A stretch of DNA of 64,000 bases from Methylocystis heyeri. Its GTDB lineage: Bacteria > Pseudomonadota > Alphaproteobacteria > Rhizobiales > Beijerinckiaceae. Of this stretch, positions 21,537-31,082 are shown in pieces. The stretch lies in assembly GCF_004802635.2 (NCBI RefSeq), contig NZ_CP046052.1:496001-560000 (forward strand). The letters run 5' to 3'. Below the pieces are notes generated by a model, which did no database searches, was not told where the DNA came from, and worked only from the letters and a program-made list of their open reading frames with translations. The position numbers and the translations under genes were made by a program. The first letter of the stretch is position 1, and each line of letters opens with the position of its first letter.

Positions 21537-22561
21537 GCAACGCCGATACTCATGACAGCCGCCATCAGCGGATCGAGCATGGCGGAGGGTTGGACGCCGC
21601 AAGGCGCCGTTTTCCCGCGGCGCCCGAGCCCTGGATCGACCTTTCGACCGGCGTGAGCCCAATTCCCTATCCCTTGCCGCCCATTGCGCCGCAAGCGTGG
21701 AGCCGCCTGCCGGATGCGGATGCGCTGATCGCGCTGGAGGCCGCCGCCGCGTGCGCCTATGGCGCGCCGAGCCGCCTGGCCGTGGTCGCCGGGGCCGGCA
21801 CGCAGGCCTTCATTCAGAGCCTGCCTCGCGTCTGTCCGGGCCGTCGCGTCGCGATCCTCGGCTTCACCTATGCCGAACATCAGGCGGCCTGGAGCGCGGC
21901 CGGCGCCCACACCGAGACGGTCGCGTCTTTTGAAGAACTCGCAGAGGCCGACGTCGCCATCGTGGTCAATCCCAACAATCCCGACGGAAGGCTCGCGAGC
22001 CCGGAGCAATTGATCCGGCTTGCTGAGCGCCTCGCCGGGCGCGGCGGCGTGCTCATCGTCGACGAGGCTTTCATGGACATCGCGCCGGACGCGAGCATGG
22101 CGCCGAGGGCGGGCGGCGCCGTCGTTGTGCTGCGCTCCTTCGGCAAGATTTTCGGCCTTCCTGGCGTGAGGCTCGGATTCGCCGTCTGCGAGCCTCTGAT
22201 GGCGGCGCGACTGCGGGCCGAACTCGGCCCCTGGAGCGTCAGCGGGCCGGCTCTCGCGGTCGGAACGCCGGCGCTTTCCGACGCGGCCTGGCTCGAGCGC
22301 AGCCGCGCGGCCTTGCAGAAATCCGCCCGCCGTCTCGAAGCGATGCTCATGGCTGCGGGTTTTGAGATTCTGGGGGGAGCTGCGCTGTTCACGCTCGCCG
22401 CGCGCAGCGACGCCGAAGTCTGGTTCGAGCGATTGGCGAAGCGCGGCATTCTGACGCGGCGGTTTGCGGAGCGGCCTTCATGGCTCCGATTCGGCCTGCC
22501 CGCCGAGGAGGAGCATTGGGCGCGCCTGCGCGAAGCATTGGGTTTGCCCGATGTCCGCTGA
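21533..22561 (+). CDS. cobC: Threonine-phosphate decarboxylase / aminotransferase-like CobC
   Basis: 342 residues from the GTG at 21533, which overlaps the cobQ stop (GTGA) and removes a meaningless N-terminal extension of the open frame. It belongs to the PLP fold-type I (HisC-like) family: [13 protein letters not shown] at the start, [18 protein letters not shown] (cofactor Asp) and [16 protein letters not shown] with the Schiff-base Lys. It makes the (R)-1-amino-2-propanol phosphate linker of cobalamin. The gene symbol follows alphaproteobacterial usage; elsewhere it is cobD. bluB begins 11 nt before its end. Confidence 0.9.
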   Translation: MSNADTHDSRHQRIEHGGGLDAARRRFPAAPEPWIDLSTGVSPIPYPLPPIAPQAWSRLPDADALIALEAAAACAYGAPSRLAVVAGAGTQAFIQSLPRVCPGRRVAILGFTYAEHQAAWSAAGAHTETVASFEELAEADVAIVVNPNNPDGRLASPEQLIRLAERLAGRGGVLIVDEAFMDIAPDASMAPRAGGAVVVLRSFGKIFGLPGVRLGFAVCEPLMAARLRAELGPWSVSGPALAVGTPALSDAAWLERSRAALQKSARRLEAMLMAAGFEILGGAALFTLAARSDAEVWFERLAKRGILTRRFAERPSWLRFGLPAEEEHWARLREALGLPDVR

Positions 22562-23264
22562 AAAGCCCGTCGAGAACGGCGATCTGGCCGCCGCCGGCCC
22601 GTTTTCGCAAGACGAGCGAGAGGCGGTCTATCGCGCGATCTACAGCCGCCGCGACGTCCGCAACGAGTTCCTTGGCGACGAGGTGCCGCGGGAGGTCCTG
22701 ATGCGCATACTCGACGCGGCCCATCACGCCCCCTCGGTGGGGTTCATGCAGCCGTGGAATTTCATCATTATCAAGGACCGCGCCGTCCGCCAAAGGGTGA
22801 GTGAGGCCTTTTCGAGGAGCGTCAAGGAAGAGGAGGAAGCGGCCATTGAGCCGGCGAGGCGGGGGCTGTATCGCAACTTGAAACTGGAGGGGATACTCAA
22901 GTCGCCGCTGAATATCTGCGTCACCTGCGATCGCGCCCGCATGGGCAGGACCGGGCTGGGGCGCTCGCAGCAGCCCGAGACGGATCTTCTGAGCACTGCC
23001 TGCGCGGTCCAGAACCTCTGGCTCGCGGCTAGGGTCGAGGGCGTGGGCGTCGGCTGGGTCAGCATCCTCAAGCCCGATGAACTGCGGTCCATATTGGGCG
23101 TCCCGGAGCATATCGCGATCGTCGCCTATCTCTGCGTCGGATATGTCGACCGCGCCTATGTCCGGCCTGAACTCGAGGTGCGAAACTGGGCGCGGCGGCT
23201 CCCGCTCGACGAACTGGTGTTCGACGACCGCTGGGGCGAGCGCGCGCACAGGGGAAGCGACTGA
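22551..23264 (+). CDS. bluB: 5,6-dimethylbenzimidazole synthase
   Basis: A 237-residue nitroreductase-fold enzyme that fragments reduced FMN with O2 to make the lower ligand of B12. Signatures are YSRRDVRNEFLGDEV (FMN phosphate site), HAPSVGFMQPWNFIII near residue 60 and GLGRSQQPETDLLSTACAVQ. The ATG at 22551 overlaps the cobC end by 11 nt, making it the last gene of ior-cobK-cobQ-cobC-bluB. Needing oxygen, it implies an aerobic or microaerobic B12 pathway. Confidence 0.94.
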   Translation: MSAEKPVENGDLAAAGPFSQDEREAVYRAIYSRRDVRNEFLGDEVPREVLMRILDAAHHAPSVGFMQPWNFIIIKDRAVRQRVSEAFSRSVKEEEEAAIEPARRGLYRNLKLEGILKSPLNICVTCDRARMGRTGLGRSQQPETDLLSTACAVQNLWLAARVEGVGVGWVSILKPDELRSILGVPEHIAIVAYLCVGYVDRAYVRPELEVRNWARRLPLDELVFDDRWGERAHRGSD

Positions 23265-23271
23265 CCTTCTT

Positions 23272-23288
23272 AATACGGTCGTATTTTT
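23272..23288 (+). terminator. Weak terminator-like hairpin after bluB
   Basis: AATAC (23272-23276) and GTATT (23281-23285) pair around GGTC, followed by TTTG. The stem is short and AT-rich, so it could equally be part of a promoter. Confidence 0.3.
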
Positions 23289-23524
23289 GTTGCTTTCTGA
23301 CCGTCGAAGCTCGGGCGGGACTGGACAACAGGCTGGATAAAAAGGAGTATGCCGCAAAGGTATGATTTTTGCACAATAGATTGATAACTGGATAGGCGAT
23401 ACTGATCGAGGGGTGACGGCGAGTTACGGTGGCTTAAGCGTTTCGTCCGTTTCGCGTTGCGGGGCGGGTTCACCTGAGTGAATGTAAAAGTTCGAGAGAG
23501 TCGGACATGCTCTTGGAGAAGCAA

Positions 23525-23815
23525 ATGACGGCGTCGGTAAACTTCGAACAGATATTCGATCGAGCCCTTCCGATTGCGAACAATGTGATGTTGACCGTGA
23601 CCGAGGCGCCGGAGGATGAGCGCGACCTGCTCGAAATTTTGGAAGGAGCCATGATGCGCGGCATGCGCGAACATGCCCAGTTGACGGCGATCCATGTTCC
23701 TTTCGAACGCTTTCCCCACATGGACTCGAAATTCTGGCATATCCCGGTCGAAGACAGCGGGGACCCCAAGGTGCTGCGCTTTTTCTTCGAGACGCCTTAT
23801 CTGGAGGCCGCCTGA
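23525..23815 (+). CDS. Hypothetical protein
   Basis: 96 residues if it starts at the ATG at 23525, which has a good Shine-Dalgarno (GGAGA, 5-6 nt before); a second ATG at 23507 would add six residues. The sequence is acidic and has no signal peptide, membrane span or known motif. A run such as EDERDLLEILEGAMMRGMRE suggests an amphipathic helix. A frame on the opposite strand is longer but has the arginine-rich, low-complexity look of a shadow. It stands alone between bluB and the Tyr/His-rich gene. Moderately sure that it is real. Confidence 0.5.
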   Translation: MTASVNFEQIFDRALPIANNVMLTVTEAPEDERDLLEILEGAMMRGMREHAQLTAIHVPFERFPHMDSKFWHIPVEDSGDPKVLRFFFETPYLEAA

Positions 23816-24065
23816 TCGGAGAAGAGCACGGATATTGTTCATCCCCTGGCCTTTTCCTCGCTGTTTTGATCGCTCTGCCGCGAGCGCATTCCCCGAAAGC
23901 TGACATGCTTTTGAGATAAGAATGCGCTCCACTCATCCGATCTGGCGCGGTTTCTATCGCTCGGACGCTCCATTCGAGCGGAGAACGCGGCCGAAGGCGT
24001 CGTTCTTGACGCAGGCGGCGCCGACGTTAGCTAGTCTTTCGCGGCGTTTTCAGGGGAGGGCGCTT

Positions 24066-24428
24066 ATGAGAAAATTTCTGGCGATAATATTGGCTGCGGG
24101 CGGAATGTTGCTCTTCAACCCGCTCGGCGCCGCGGCTCTGCCGGTGAATGGCTCGATACAGTCGGATTCGGTCAAGCTGCAATCGCCTGTGCAGCAGGCG
24201 AGACTATATTGCTATAACCGCTATACCGGGCGCTTCCTGCATTGGGGGCCATGCGGGGGTTATGGCTACTACCGGCCTCATTACTATCACCCCTATCATT
24301 ATTATCATCGTCACTATTATCATCCTTACCGTTATTATCATCGCTATCACTATTATAGGCCTTACCACTACCACTATTACCGGCCTTATTACCATCACTA
24401 TCACAGGTGGCATCGCCACTACTGGTGA
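24066..24428 (+). CDS. Secreted Tyr/His-rich low-complexity protein
   Basis: 120 residues from the ATG at 24066, preceded by a very strong Shine-Dalgarno (GGGGAGGG). Residues 1-24 are a signal peptide (ending GAAALP). The middle has YCYNRYTGRFLHWGPCGG with two Cys. The last 50 residues consist almost only of Tyr, His, Pro and Arg in repeats such as YYRPHYYHPYHYYHRHYY. The DNA there is an AT-rich run of TAT and CAT codons, unlike the GC-rich surroundings. Such a tail could bind Cu, Ni, Zn or Fe, or act as an adhesive surface. Function is unknown. Confidence 0.72.
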   Translation: MRKFLAIILAAGGMLLFNPLGAAALPVNGSIQSDSVKLQSPVQQARLYCYNRYTGRFLHWGPCGGYGYYRPHYYHPYHYYHRHYYHPYRYYHRYHYYRPYHYHYYRPYYHHYHRWHRHYW

Positions 24429-24753
24429 GAATGACGCGCCTTCCGTCTGGACGGAATCGTTCGAAGGATGCGCGCGGCGAACGCCCGATCGGCTCGCCCA
24501 GGCCGGCTCGCGCCGGCCTCGGCTCCTGATCGGCGTCTGATACCGTTCCTGGATCGCCGCGGAGCTTACGCTCGTCGCGATGACGGCGCGAGCCGCTTCA
24601 TTCAGCCGGAAACCGTATGAGCGGTCGGCCGTGCGTCGACGGCGCCGCAACTGAAGGCGGGGCGAGACGCAATTCGGCCCGATCCGCGCTATTTGCCGCA
24701 GAACCCTGTTTTGCGGCGCAGAGCAGTTGCGTCGCTCGCCGGATGCAGCGACC
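24429..24753. other. 325-nt gap with hairpin and decayed REP half
   Basis: No gene is seen. AGGCCGGCtcgcGCCGGCCT (24500-24519) is a perfect 8-bp hairpin. CTGGATCGCCGCGGAGCTTA and the following bases to 24586 resemble the right arm of the REP element at 52421-52450 (CTGGATTGCTTCACTTCGCT), so this is probably a decayed copy. The rest should contain the promoter of the MFS gene. Confidence 0.45.
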
Positions 24754-25974
24754 ATGGCCTTCACCGCGCTCGACGGGCTCAATTTCTTCCTTGCCGATGT
24801 CCGAGGCGGCCTCGGGCCTTATGTCAATGTCCTCCTGGTGACCGAGGCGCATTGGAGCCAGTTTGCGGTCGGGTCGGTGCTGATGGCGAGCGGGCTGATC
24901 GGCGTCGCCGCGCATCCGGCGGTCGGCGCGTTCATCGACCGCACCCACGCAAAGCGCGAGGCCGTAATCCTCGGAGCGTTTCTACTGTCCGGCTGCGCCC
25001 TGGCGATCGCAACCTGGCCGATACTTCCGGTCGTGCTGGTCGCCGACGTCGTCATGGCGGTCCTCGGCGGCCTGTTTGCGCCGTCGATCGCGGCCATAAC
25101 TCTCGGACTTTACAACCGCGAGAAGCTGGCGGCGAGGCTCGGGCGAAACGCCGCCTTCGACAAGGCGGGCAATGTCTCCATAGCTCTTGTCGCCGGGATC
25201 ATCGGGGTGACGGTGTCGCAAAAGGCGCCTTTTTATCTCGTGCCGATCTTCGCCATATTGACGACCGTCGCGGCGCTCTCGATTCCTGGAAGCGCCATCG
25301 ACAATGCCCGGGCGCGCGGCCTGGAGGCCAGCGCGGATCACGGGGAGCATCCGGCCGGCTGGCGGATTCTCCTCCATGATCGTCCGCTTGTGATTTTCGC
25401 GGCGGCAGCCGCCGTTTTCCACTTCGCCAATTCCCCGATGCTGCCGCTGGTCGCGCAAAAGCTGGCGCTGGCCAATCCGGGGTGGGAGACGGGCGTCACC
25501 TCCGTCTCGATCGTCCTGGCGCAGCTCGTGTCCATTCTGACCGCTCTGCTGGTCACCCGCGCCAACGCCATCGGGCGCCGCCCGCTGCTGATCGCCGCCT
25601 TCGCCGCGCTGGCGATCCGGGGCGGTCTTTGCGTCTGGTTCGGCGACCCGGCGGCCCTGCTGCTGCTGCAAGCGCTCGACGGCGTGACGGGCGGCCTTTT
25701 CGAGGCCTTGCTGCCCCTCATTCTCGCGGATGTGATGGAGGGAACCGGCCGCTACAGCCTCGCCCGCGGCGTGGTCGGGACCGTGCAGGGGATCGGCGGC
25801 TCATGCAGCCAGGCCGCGGCCGGCTTTATCGTCTCCCGAGCGGGCTATTCCGCGGCCTTTCTCGCTTTGGCGCTCATTGCGGCGGCGGGGCTCGTTCTGG
25901 TGCTTTTCCTGCTCCCGGAGACGCGGCCGGCCGATATGAATAAAACGGCCGGGTTAGACCCGCGCCGGCGCTGA
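24754..25974 (+). CDS. Major facilitator superfamily transporter
   Basis: 406 residues from the ATG at 24754; a TTG nine codons earlier is an alternative. About 11-12 hydrophobic segments in two halves are separated by a loop around residues 190-215 (NARARGLEASADHGEHPAG). The loop between helices 2 and 3 reads GAFIDRTHAKRE, the cytosolic GxxxDR-type MFS signature. No sequence feature tells the substrate; MFS proteins with this look export drugs, sugars or metabolites. It is convergent with the DUF2147 gene, 19 nt apart. Confidence 0.83.
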   Translation: MAFTALDGLNFFLADVRGGLGPYVNVLLVTEAHWSQFAVGSVLMASGLIGVAAHPAVGAFIDRTHAKREAVILGAFLLSGCALAIATWPILPVVLVADVVMAVLGGLFAPSIAAITLGLYNREKLAARLGRNAAFDKAGNVSIALVAGIIGVTVSQKAPFYLVPIFAILTTVAALSIPGSAIDNARARGLEASADHGEHPAGWRILLHDRPLVIFAAAAAVFHFANSPMLPLVAQKLALANPGWETGVTSVSIVLAQLVSILTALLVTRANAIGRRPLLIAAFAALAIRGGLCVWFGDPAALLLLQALDGVTGGLFEALLPLILADVMEGTGRYSLARGVVGTVQGIGGSCSQAAAGFIVSRAGYSAAFLALALIAAAGLVLVLFLLPETRPADMNKTAGLDPRRR

Positions 25975-25993
25975 AGCCGACGCCGTTCCCGTC

Positions 25994-26401
25994 TCAATGC
26001 GCGCCCTTGACCGGCGCCGGCGCCGGCGCCGGGGCCTTCGCCACGCGGGTCCAGGTCTCGCTCTGGCAAAGGAAGGCGATGAGGCATCCGCTCAGGGTCA
26101 GCTGGTTGGGTGTATCCAGCGTGATCGTGCCGAAGTAGGTCTTGCCGTTCTCGGGATTGAAAAGGTCGCCCTTCCACTGGTTCGGCGCGGTCTTCTTGGC
26201 GTGGCGCAGGACGACCGGGGGCGGCGATCCGTCGGGCAGGGGAATGACGCCGCGAGCGCAGAGCTGGCCGTCGCAGTCGTAGAACTCCAGCTTCTCGCTG
26301 TTGCCTCCATGACGCAGCCAGGTTCCATATACCGCTTCGGCGGCCAGGGCCGGAGCGGACGTCAGCAAAGCCAGAAATATGAAAACGATCGATTTTCTCA
26401 T
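25994..26401 (-). CDS. DUF2147 family periplasmic protein
   Basis: 135 residues with a clear signal peptide (ending ALAA). The mature part, YGTWLRHGGNSEKLEFYDCD, has the lipocalin-like beta-barrel pattern of DUF2147, with conserved YFGTITLDTPNQLTLSGCL later in the sequence. Three or more Cys (CDGQLC, GCLIAFLC) suggest disulfides. The C-terminus is an Ala/Pro tail. DUF2147 proteins have no established function. It lies 43 nt downstream of hpnN in the same orientation's downstream side, so it could be read separately from its own promoter. Confidence 0.82.
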   Translation of the reverse strand: MRKSIVFIFLALLTSAPALAAEAVYGTWLRHGGNSEKLEFYDCDGQLCARGVIPLPDGSPPPVVLRHAKKTAPNQWKGDLFNPENGKTYFGTITLDTPNQLTLSGCLIAFLCQSETWTRVAKAPAPAPAPVKGAH

Positions 26402-26444
26402 GGCGGGAAATCCTATCTCGAAGCAGGCGGTGCCGGAGCGGCGA

Positions 26445-29045
26445 TCACAACGCGGAGCCTTCCCCGGTTGTTTGGCGCTTGGGCGGAGGGCCGAGAAACG
26501 CCGGAACGACGATGAAGGCGGCGAGCAAAGTAAAGAACAGCGAGATCGCGAGCAGCTCGCCCATGCTTGCCGTGCCCGGATGACTGGAAAAATACAGGCT
26601 TCCGAAGGCGGTTCCGGTTGTGAGCGAGCTGAAAAAGATAGCGCGGGTCAGGCTGGACGCCAGCATGTCGACGATGCCCTTGCGCCAGGCGATGACGTAG
26701 TAGATGTGGAACGCGACGCCGACGCCGAACATCAGTGGCAGGGCGATTATATTCGCAAAATTCAGCGAAAGGCCAAGGGCGTCCGCAGCCTCGAGGCTCA
26801 CGACGCCGGCGAGGACCAGCGGGCCGAGCGTGAGGGCGACGTCGGTCGCCTTTCGCAGCGCGACCGCAAGGATGATGAAAATCGCGGCGAAAGCGTAGGC
26901 GCCCGCCTGGATGAAGGCGCGAACGATCGATTTTCCCGCCTCCGATATGCCGATCGGCGCGCCGCTGGCGTTGGGCGCGATCTTTTCCACGGCTTCCGCG
27001 AAGCGGGTCAGGACCTCGCGGTCGTTGCTGTCGCCCTTGGGCGCGGCTTCGACGCGGAACTGTCCGTTGGCGGACACCCAATCCTGCGTGATCTCGACCG
27101 GCAGGTTCTCGAAGGTGACGCGCCTGGCCTGCAGCGCCTCGCGCAGCTGCCCGAGCATCTGGTGAAAATCGCCGAAGGCGGCGATGCGCGCGTTTTCCCG
27201 GATCGTAGGATCGGAATCGGCCAGCGCCTCGACAGCGTCGGCGAAGCGGACGACAGACGGGGGAATATTGCGGCCTCCGAGGCGGCGCAGGGAAGCGGCG
27301 GCCTGGGTCAGCGCTTTGACGGTCGCCTCGTCCGTCGGCGCGGGCTTCACCTTCGGATCGACGACGCCGCTCAGCTCCTGCGCCGCATCCTCTATCACCG
27401 GCAGCTTTTCGTCCTGATCCTTGGGAATGAAGCTCTCGACCGTCGTCACGCGATCGACTTCGGGAAGCTGCGAAAGCTTGCTCGCCAGCCCGTCCGCAGC
27501 CTGCAGCGAAGGGGCGAGGATTTCCACCGTATTGATTGCGGTTTTGGGGTCTTTGGAGAGATCGATGAAGGTCGCGACCGATTCGACGCGCTGGTTCCGA
27601 AGATCCATCGGGTTGGAGTCGAAGGCGAGATGCATCAGGAAAGGGGCGCCGGCTAGAGCCGTCGTGACCGCGGCTGCAATGACCAGCGCTCTATGCCGGG
27701 CGATCCAGTGGTCTATCGAAGCGAGAGAGGCGGTCTGCAGAGGCAGCTGTTCCGCCCTGGGCTGCAGCAGCTTGATCAGGGCTGGAAGGAAAGTCAGCGT
27801 CGCGACATAGGCGATGATCATGCCGAAGCCGGCGATGAGCCCGAGCTCCGCGACGCCGAGAAACTCGGTCGGCAGGAAGCAGAAAAAGCCGGCGAGCAGC
27901 GAAACCGCCGCAAGTGTCAGGGAACCGCCGATCTCTCGCGTCGCGTTCACCAGCGCGAGATCGAGATCGCCGCCCTTGTGGCGCTCCTCCCGGTAGCGCG
28001 TGGCGAACTGAATGCCGAAATCGACGCCGAGGCCGATGAAGAGCGCAGCAAAAGCGACCGATATCAGGTTGAAGCGCCCGATCAGAATAATGCCGAGCCC
28101 CGCCGTTATCGCGAGGCCGGCGAGCAGCGTCGCCAGAACCGCCAGTATCAGCTTGGGCGACCGCAAGGCCAGGAAGAGAATGAACGTGACGATGACGAGC
28201 GTGATCGTCAGATTGGAGCCCATATTCTCCGAGATCGTGGCGAATTCGTCGTCCGCGAGCGCAGCCTGTCCGGTCAGTCTCAGCTTTACCCCGTGGGCGG
28301 GGTCCAGATCGAGCTTTGCGGCGGTGGCGCGCACCAAGGCGATGGCGTCCTGCGCAGGCTCCAGCGCGGAAAAATCCAGCACCGGCTTGACGAGCACGAT
28401 CCGGCGCACGCTGGGGGCGTCCTCGGCGAGCGTTTCCGGCTTTCCTCCCGCGAGCAGCTTGTCCCAGGATACGCGGGCCGGCTCGCCGACCAGCGCGTTT
28501 TCGAAGGCCGTCGAGAATTCGTCGAGCGCGGAGGAATACATCGCCAGGGCGCGCGGGTTGCGCTCGACCTGCTTGTAATTGGCGGTCAAAGCCGCGGTCA
28601 GGCCCCGAAGCGTCGGGTCCTCGGCCAGAGGCAGAAGTATGTCGCGCTGGCCGATCAGCATTCCCATCTTGTGCTGCAGATCGTCGACGCCGAGGAACAA
28701 CAGTCCGTTGGTGCGGAAGAACCGGTTGTCGTCCGGACGCCAGGAGCGGGATATCAACGGCGCCCCCTGCAGCGCGTCGTTCAGCCTTTTGGCTGAGTTT
28801 TCGGCGTTTTCCGGGGTATCCGCGTCGATGACGGCGATAAGCAGGTCATTGAGCTGAGGAAAAGCTTTGTATAGCTCCGCCTCGTTGTGACGCCAGGGAA
28901 TCTTGATCGAGAAGAGGTGTTCGGTATCCGTGTCGATAGCGAAGCGCGCCGAGGTGAAGTAAGCGCCGGCGCCGGTCAAAACAAGGAAAAGCAGGACGAT
29001 GGTCTTGGGCCAACGCAAACAAAAGCCCACAATTTTCTCAAGCAT
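26445..29045 (-). CDS. hpnN: Hopanoid transporter HpnN (RND/MMPL family)
   Basis: 866 residues from the ATG at 29045, which has a good GAGGAAAG Shine-Dalgarno. One hydrophobic segment at the N-terminus precedes a periplasmic porter domain, then a block of about five membrane helices (around residues 270-440), a second periplasmic domain, and a final helix block, the two-fold layout of HpnN. Conserved stretches include FAALFIGLGVDFGIQFATRY and AIDTDTEHLF. HpnN moves hopanoids from the inner to the outer membrane. The rest of the hpn cluster is not nearby. Confidence 0.9.
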   Translation of the reverse strand: MLEKIVGFCLRWPKTIVLLFLVLTGAGAYFTSARFAIDTDTEHLFSIKIPWRHNEAELYKAFPQLNDLLIAVIDADTPENAENSAKRLNDALQGAPLISRSWRPDDNRFFRTNGLLFLGVDDLQHKMGMLIGQRDILLPLAEDPTLRGLTAALTANYKQVERNPRALAMYSSALDEFSTAFENALVGEPARVSWDKLLAGGKPETLAEDAPSVRRIVLVKPVLDFSALEPAQDAIALVRATAAKLDLDPAHGVKLRLTGQAALADDEFATISENMGSNLTITLVIVTFILFLALRSPKLILAVLATLLAGLAITAGLGIILIGRFNLISVAFAALFIGLGVDFGIQFATRYREERHKGGDLDLALVNATREIGGSLTLAAVSLLAGFFCFLPTEFLGVAELGLIAGFGMIIAYVATLTFLPALIKLLQPRAEQLPLQTASLASIDHWIARHRALVIAAAVTTALAGAPFLMHLAFDSNPMDLRNQRVESVATFIDLSKDPKTAINTVEILAPSLQAADGLASKLSQLPEVDRVTTVESFIPKDQDEKLPVIEDAAQELSGVVDPKVKPAPTDEATVKALTQAAASLRRLGGRNIPPSVVRFADAVEALADSDPTIRENARIAAFGDFHQMLGQLREALQARRVTFENLPVEITQDWVSANGQFRVEAAPKGDSNDREVLTRFAEAVEKIAPNASGAPIGISEAGKSIVRAFIQAGAYAFAAIFIILAVALRKATDVALTLGPLVLAGVVSLEAADALGLSLNFANIIALPLMFGVGVAFHIYYVIAWRKGIVDMLASSLTRAIFFSSLTTGTAFGSLYFSSHPGTASMGELLAISLFFTLLAAFIVVPAFLGPPPKRQTTGEGSAL

Positions 29046-29499
29046 CCAGTCTTTCCTCGACCCTGAACGCAACTCCGGCGCGCATTTGGCTCGCATGAAA
29101 CGGCGCGCGCGACGGGCGATAGCCCCCGATCGCGGCGCTGCGGCGTATTCTTGCCGCAAAACCGCGCCAACTTTCGCAAGAACGCGCTCCCGGCCGTCTG
29201 CGAGCGTCCGGTTGCGGCGCGGTTCTCCCGGCGGTTGATCTTTATTCTCTATACAGGTCTACGCCGCGGGCTCCAACTGCGCGGTCGAAGCGCTTTCGGC
29301 GAGAGTAAACAGGCTTCTACGGAATATGCGCTCCAGACTCTCAATCCGGGGCGATATTTGCCGGCGCCGTTCGAGCCGGAGGAAGCCGCGTTGCTGTCGC
29401 AAAAGCATGCCCGCCTTTGCGAAAACGCGCCGTGGCGGCCGATCGGGTTGGGATAGGGGGACGAGATGACGAGGGCGAGGGTTATCGGCGGACGGCCGG
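29046..29499. other. 454-nt gap without a supported gene
   Basis: It lies between the 5' end of hpnN and the 3' end of the L,D-transpeptidase gene, so it should hold the hpnN promoter. Two related stretches, CTTTCGCAAGAACGCG (near 29170) and CTTTGCGAAAACGCG (near 29415), resemble the copA upstream arm TTTGCGACAACGCG. An open frame on the plus strand (29151-29456) shows no family resemblance and was not accepted. Confidence 0.4.
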
Positions 29500-30801
29500 C
29501 TACTTTTTAAGCTGGGCGTCGCGCAGCGCCTTCTCGAGAGAGCCGATCTGGGCGCTCTTGGGGGCGGCGTCCTTCTTCTTCTGCCCGGTCGAAGCGGCCG
29601 GCGAAGGCTCCGGCTCCTTATGCAGACTCTGCCAATCGCGTACCGAAACCTTGCCGGGAACCTCCGGCGCCGAGGCGAGCGCCGCTACAGCGTCGGCGTC
29701 GGCGCCTTTGCCGGTGGCCGGAACCACCGTCTTGCCAGGATTCAGCTTGGCCGTCTTCACCGCTCCGGGGCTCGCCGAATCTCTCGGCGCCGGCTTCCCG
29801 TGAGGCTTGATCGAGGCGGTCGTCGCGTTTTCCTCCATGGCGACTTCCATGGGAGGGACCAGCGCCTCGGGTCGGCTGACCTCGGCGACCCGCGAGGCGA
29901 AAGAGGGATGTTGTCCGCCGTCCTGATAAACCAGCCGCACCGGTTTGACGGTTTCCGACAACTCGGCGATCCGGGCGTTGTCCTGGGCTTCCTTCTCCCG
30001 GACGGCCTGCGCGACCTGCGGGTCTTCCTTCAGCGGAGGGCAAGCGGCGGCGGGTTCGAGGCGCGCGCCGTTCGCGGCGACGGCGTCGAACACATAGCGC
30101 TTGCCGCAGACCCCGACGGCGGGCTCGCGCTTCGAGACCTCGAAATGGTCGTTGCCTTCCTTGAGCTGCTTCCAGAAGGCGATGTTCGGGTCGAGGCGAT
30201 GACGGGCCATGTTCTCCGCGGTCATGCGGAACGGATAGGACTGCATCTGCACCGCGTTCTGGCCGTTGTTCAGCGAGCTGCGGACGATGGCGTAGATCTC
30301 GGCGATCTGGCGGTCCGTCATGGAGAAGCAGCCCATGGAGGAGCAGACGCCGTGCACCATGATCGTGCCGCCCGTGCGGTTCCAGGCGCGATCATAGGCG
30401 TTGGGATAGCCTACGTTGAAGGAGAGATAATAGGAGGAGTTCGGATTGAGCTGACCCGGCGCGATCGAGTAGAAGCCTTCCGGCACCTGCCGGTCGCCTT
30501 CGCGCGTCTTGGGGCCGAGCTGTCCCGACCAGCGGCACATGGGGTAGGTCTTCACATGGACGTAGCGCCCGTCGGAACGCATCTTCCAGACCTCGAGCTC
30601 CGCTTCTTTCTTGAAGGCGCGGATCAGCGTCGGCGCTTCCTTCGTGCTGCCGGCCTGCTCCATCAGGGCGACGGTCTCCGAGGGGATGGGCGCCATCGCA
30701 CGCTGGGAAAGCGAACTGCCATCTTCGCAGGCCGCAAGCGCCGCCACAGCCGAAATCAGGCCGGAACGGGCCAGAAGCTGCAAGGGTCGGCGTAGTGTCA
30801 T
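29500..30801 (-). CDS. L,D-transpeptidase (YkuD-type) lipoprotein
   Basis: 433 residues from the ATG at 30801. The signal peptide has a lipobox-like AALAAC around residue 25, so it is probably lipid-anchored. The catalytic domain (about residues 65-230) ends with HGVCSSMGCFSMTD, the HxxxxxxGC motif with the nucleophile Cys. L,D-transpeptidases make 3-3 crosslinks or attach proteins to peptidoglycan. The C-terminal 190 residues are an unassigned, Pro/Lys/Ala-rich extension, probably disordered. It is preceded by an AT-richer promoter region. Confidence 0.86.
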   Translation of the reverse strand: MTLRRPLQLLARSGLISAVAALAACEDGSSLSQRAMAPIPSETVALMEQAGSTKEAPTLIRAFKKEAELEVWKMRSDGRYVHVKTYPMCRWSGQLGPKTREGDRQVPEGFYSIAPGQLNPNSSYYLSFNVGYPNAYDRAWNRTGGTIMVHGVCSSMGCFSMTDRQIAEIYAIVRSSLNNGQNAVQMQSYPFRMTAENMARHRLDPNIAFWKQLKEGNDHFEVSKREPAVGVCGKRYVFDAVAANGARLEPAAACPPLKEDPQVAQAVREKEAQDNARIAELSETVKPVRLVYQDGGQHPSFASRVAEVSRPEALVPPMEVAMEENATTASIKPHGKPAPRDSASPGAVKTAKLNPGKTVVPATGKGADADAVAALASAPEVPGKVSVRDWQSLHKEPEPSPAASTGQKKKDAAPKSAQIGSLEKALRDAQLKK

Positions 30802-31082
30802 GCTGGCTCCGCTCACGGACGCGAGGGACACGCGTCCAAGATACCGTGAAATTTAGGCTATCAGAGTAACACCGACTTCACCATTCGACGGATAAATGCC
30901 CATATAAGGTAACCAAAGAATTGAGACTATTCGATGGCCCCAGGCGGGCTGACGAGCTCGAGTCGGGGGGAATCGATCCATGGCGTCGCATTGTCCGGAA
31001 CGAGCCCCGCCAGAGCGGCGCTGAACGCGACCGGCTGGAAACCGGATTCCGGGCGCTGGAGCGCGCGGGTGGGCGGGAAGCC

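Noticed and set aside
23270-23932. 220-codon minus-strand frame over the 96-residue hypothetical
   Set aside because: Arg/Ser-rich shadow-like composition; the plus-strand gene has a better ribosome binding site and amino acid balance.
26379-28796. Long plus-strand frames antisense to hpnN
   Set aside because: Shadows of hpnN, lacking signal, domain or ribosome binding site.
29151-29456. Possible 101-residue plus-strand gene in the hpnN upstream region
   Set aside because: No family resemblance, no good ribosome binding site, and it contains dispersed-repeat-like sequence.
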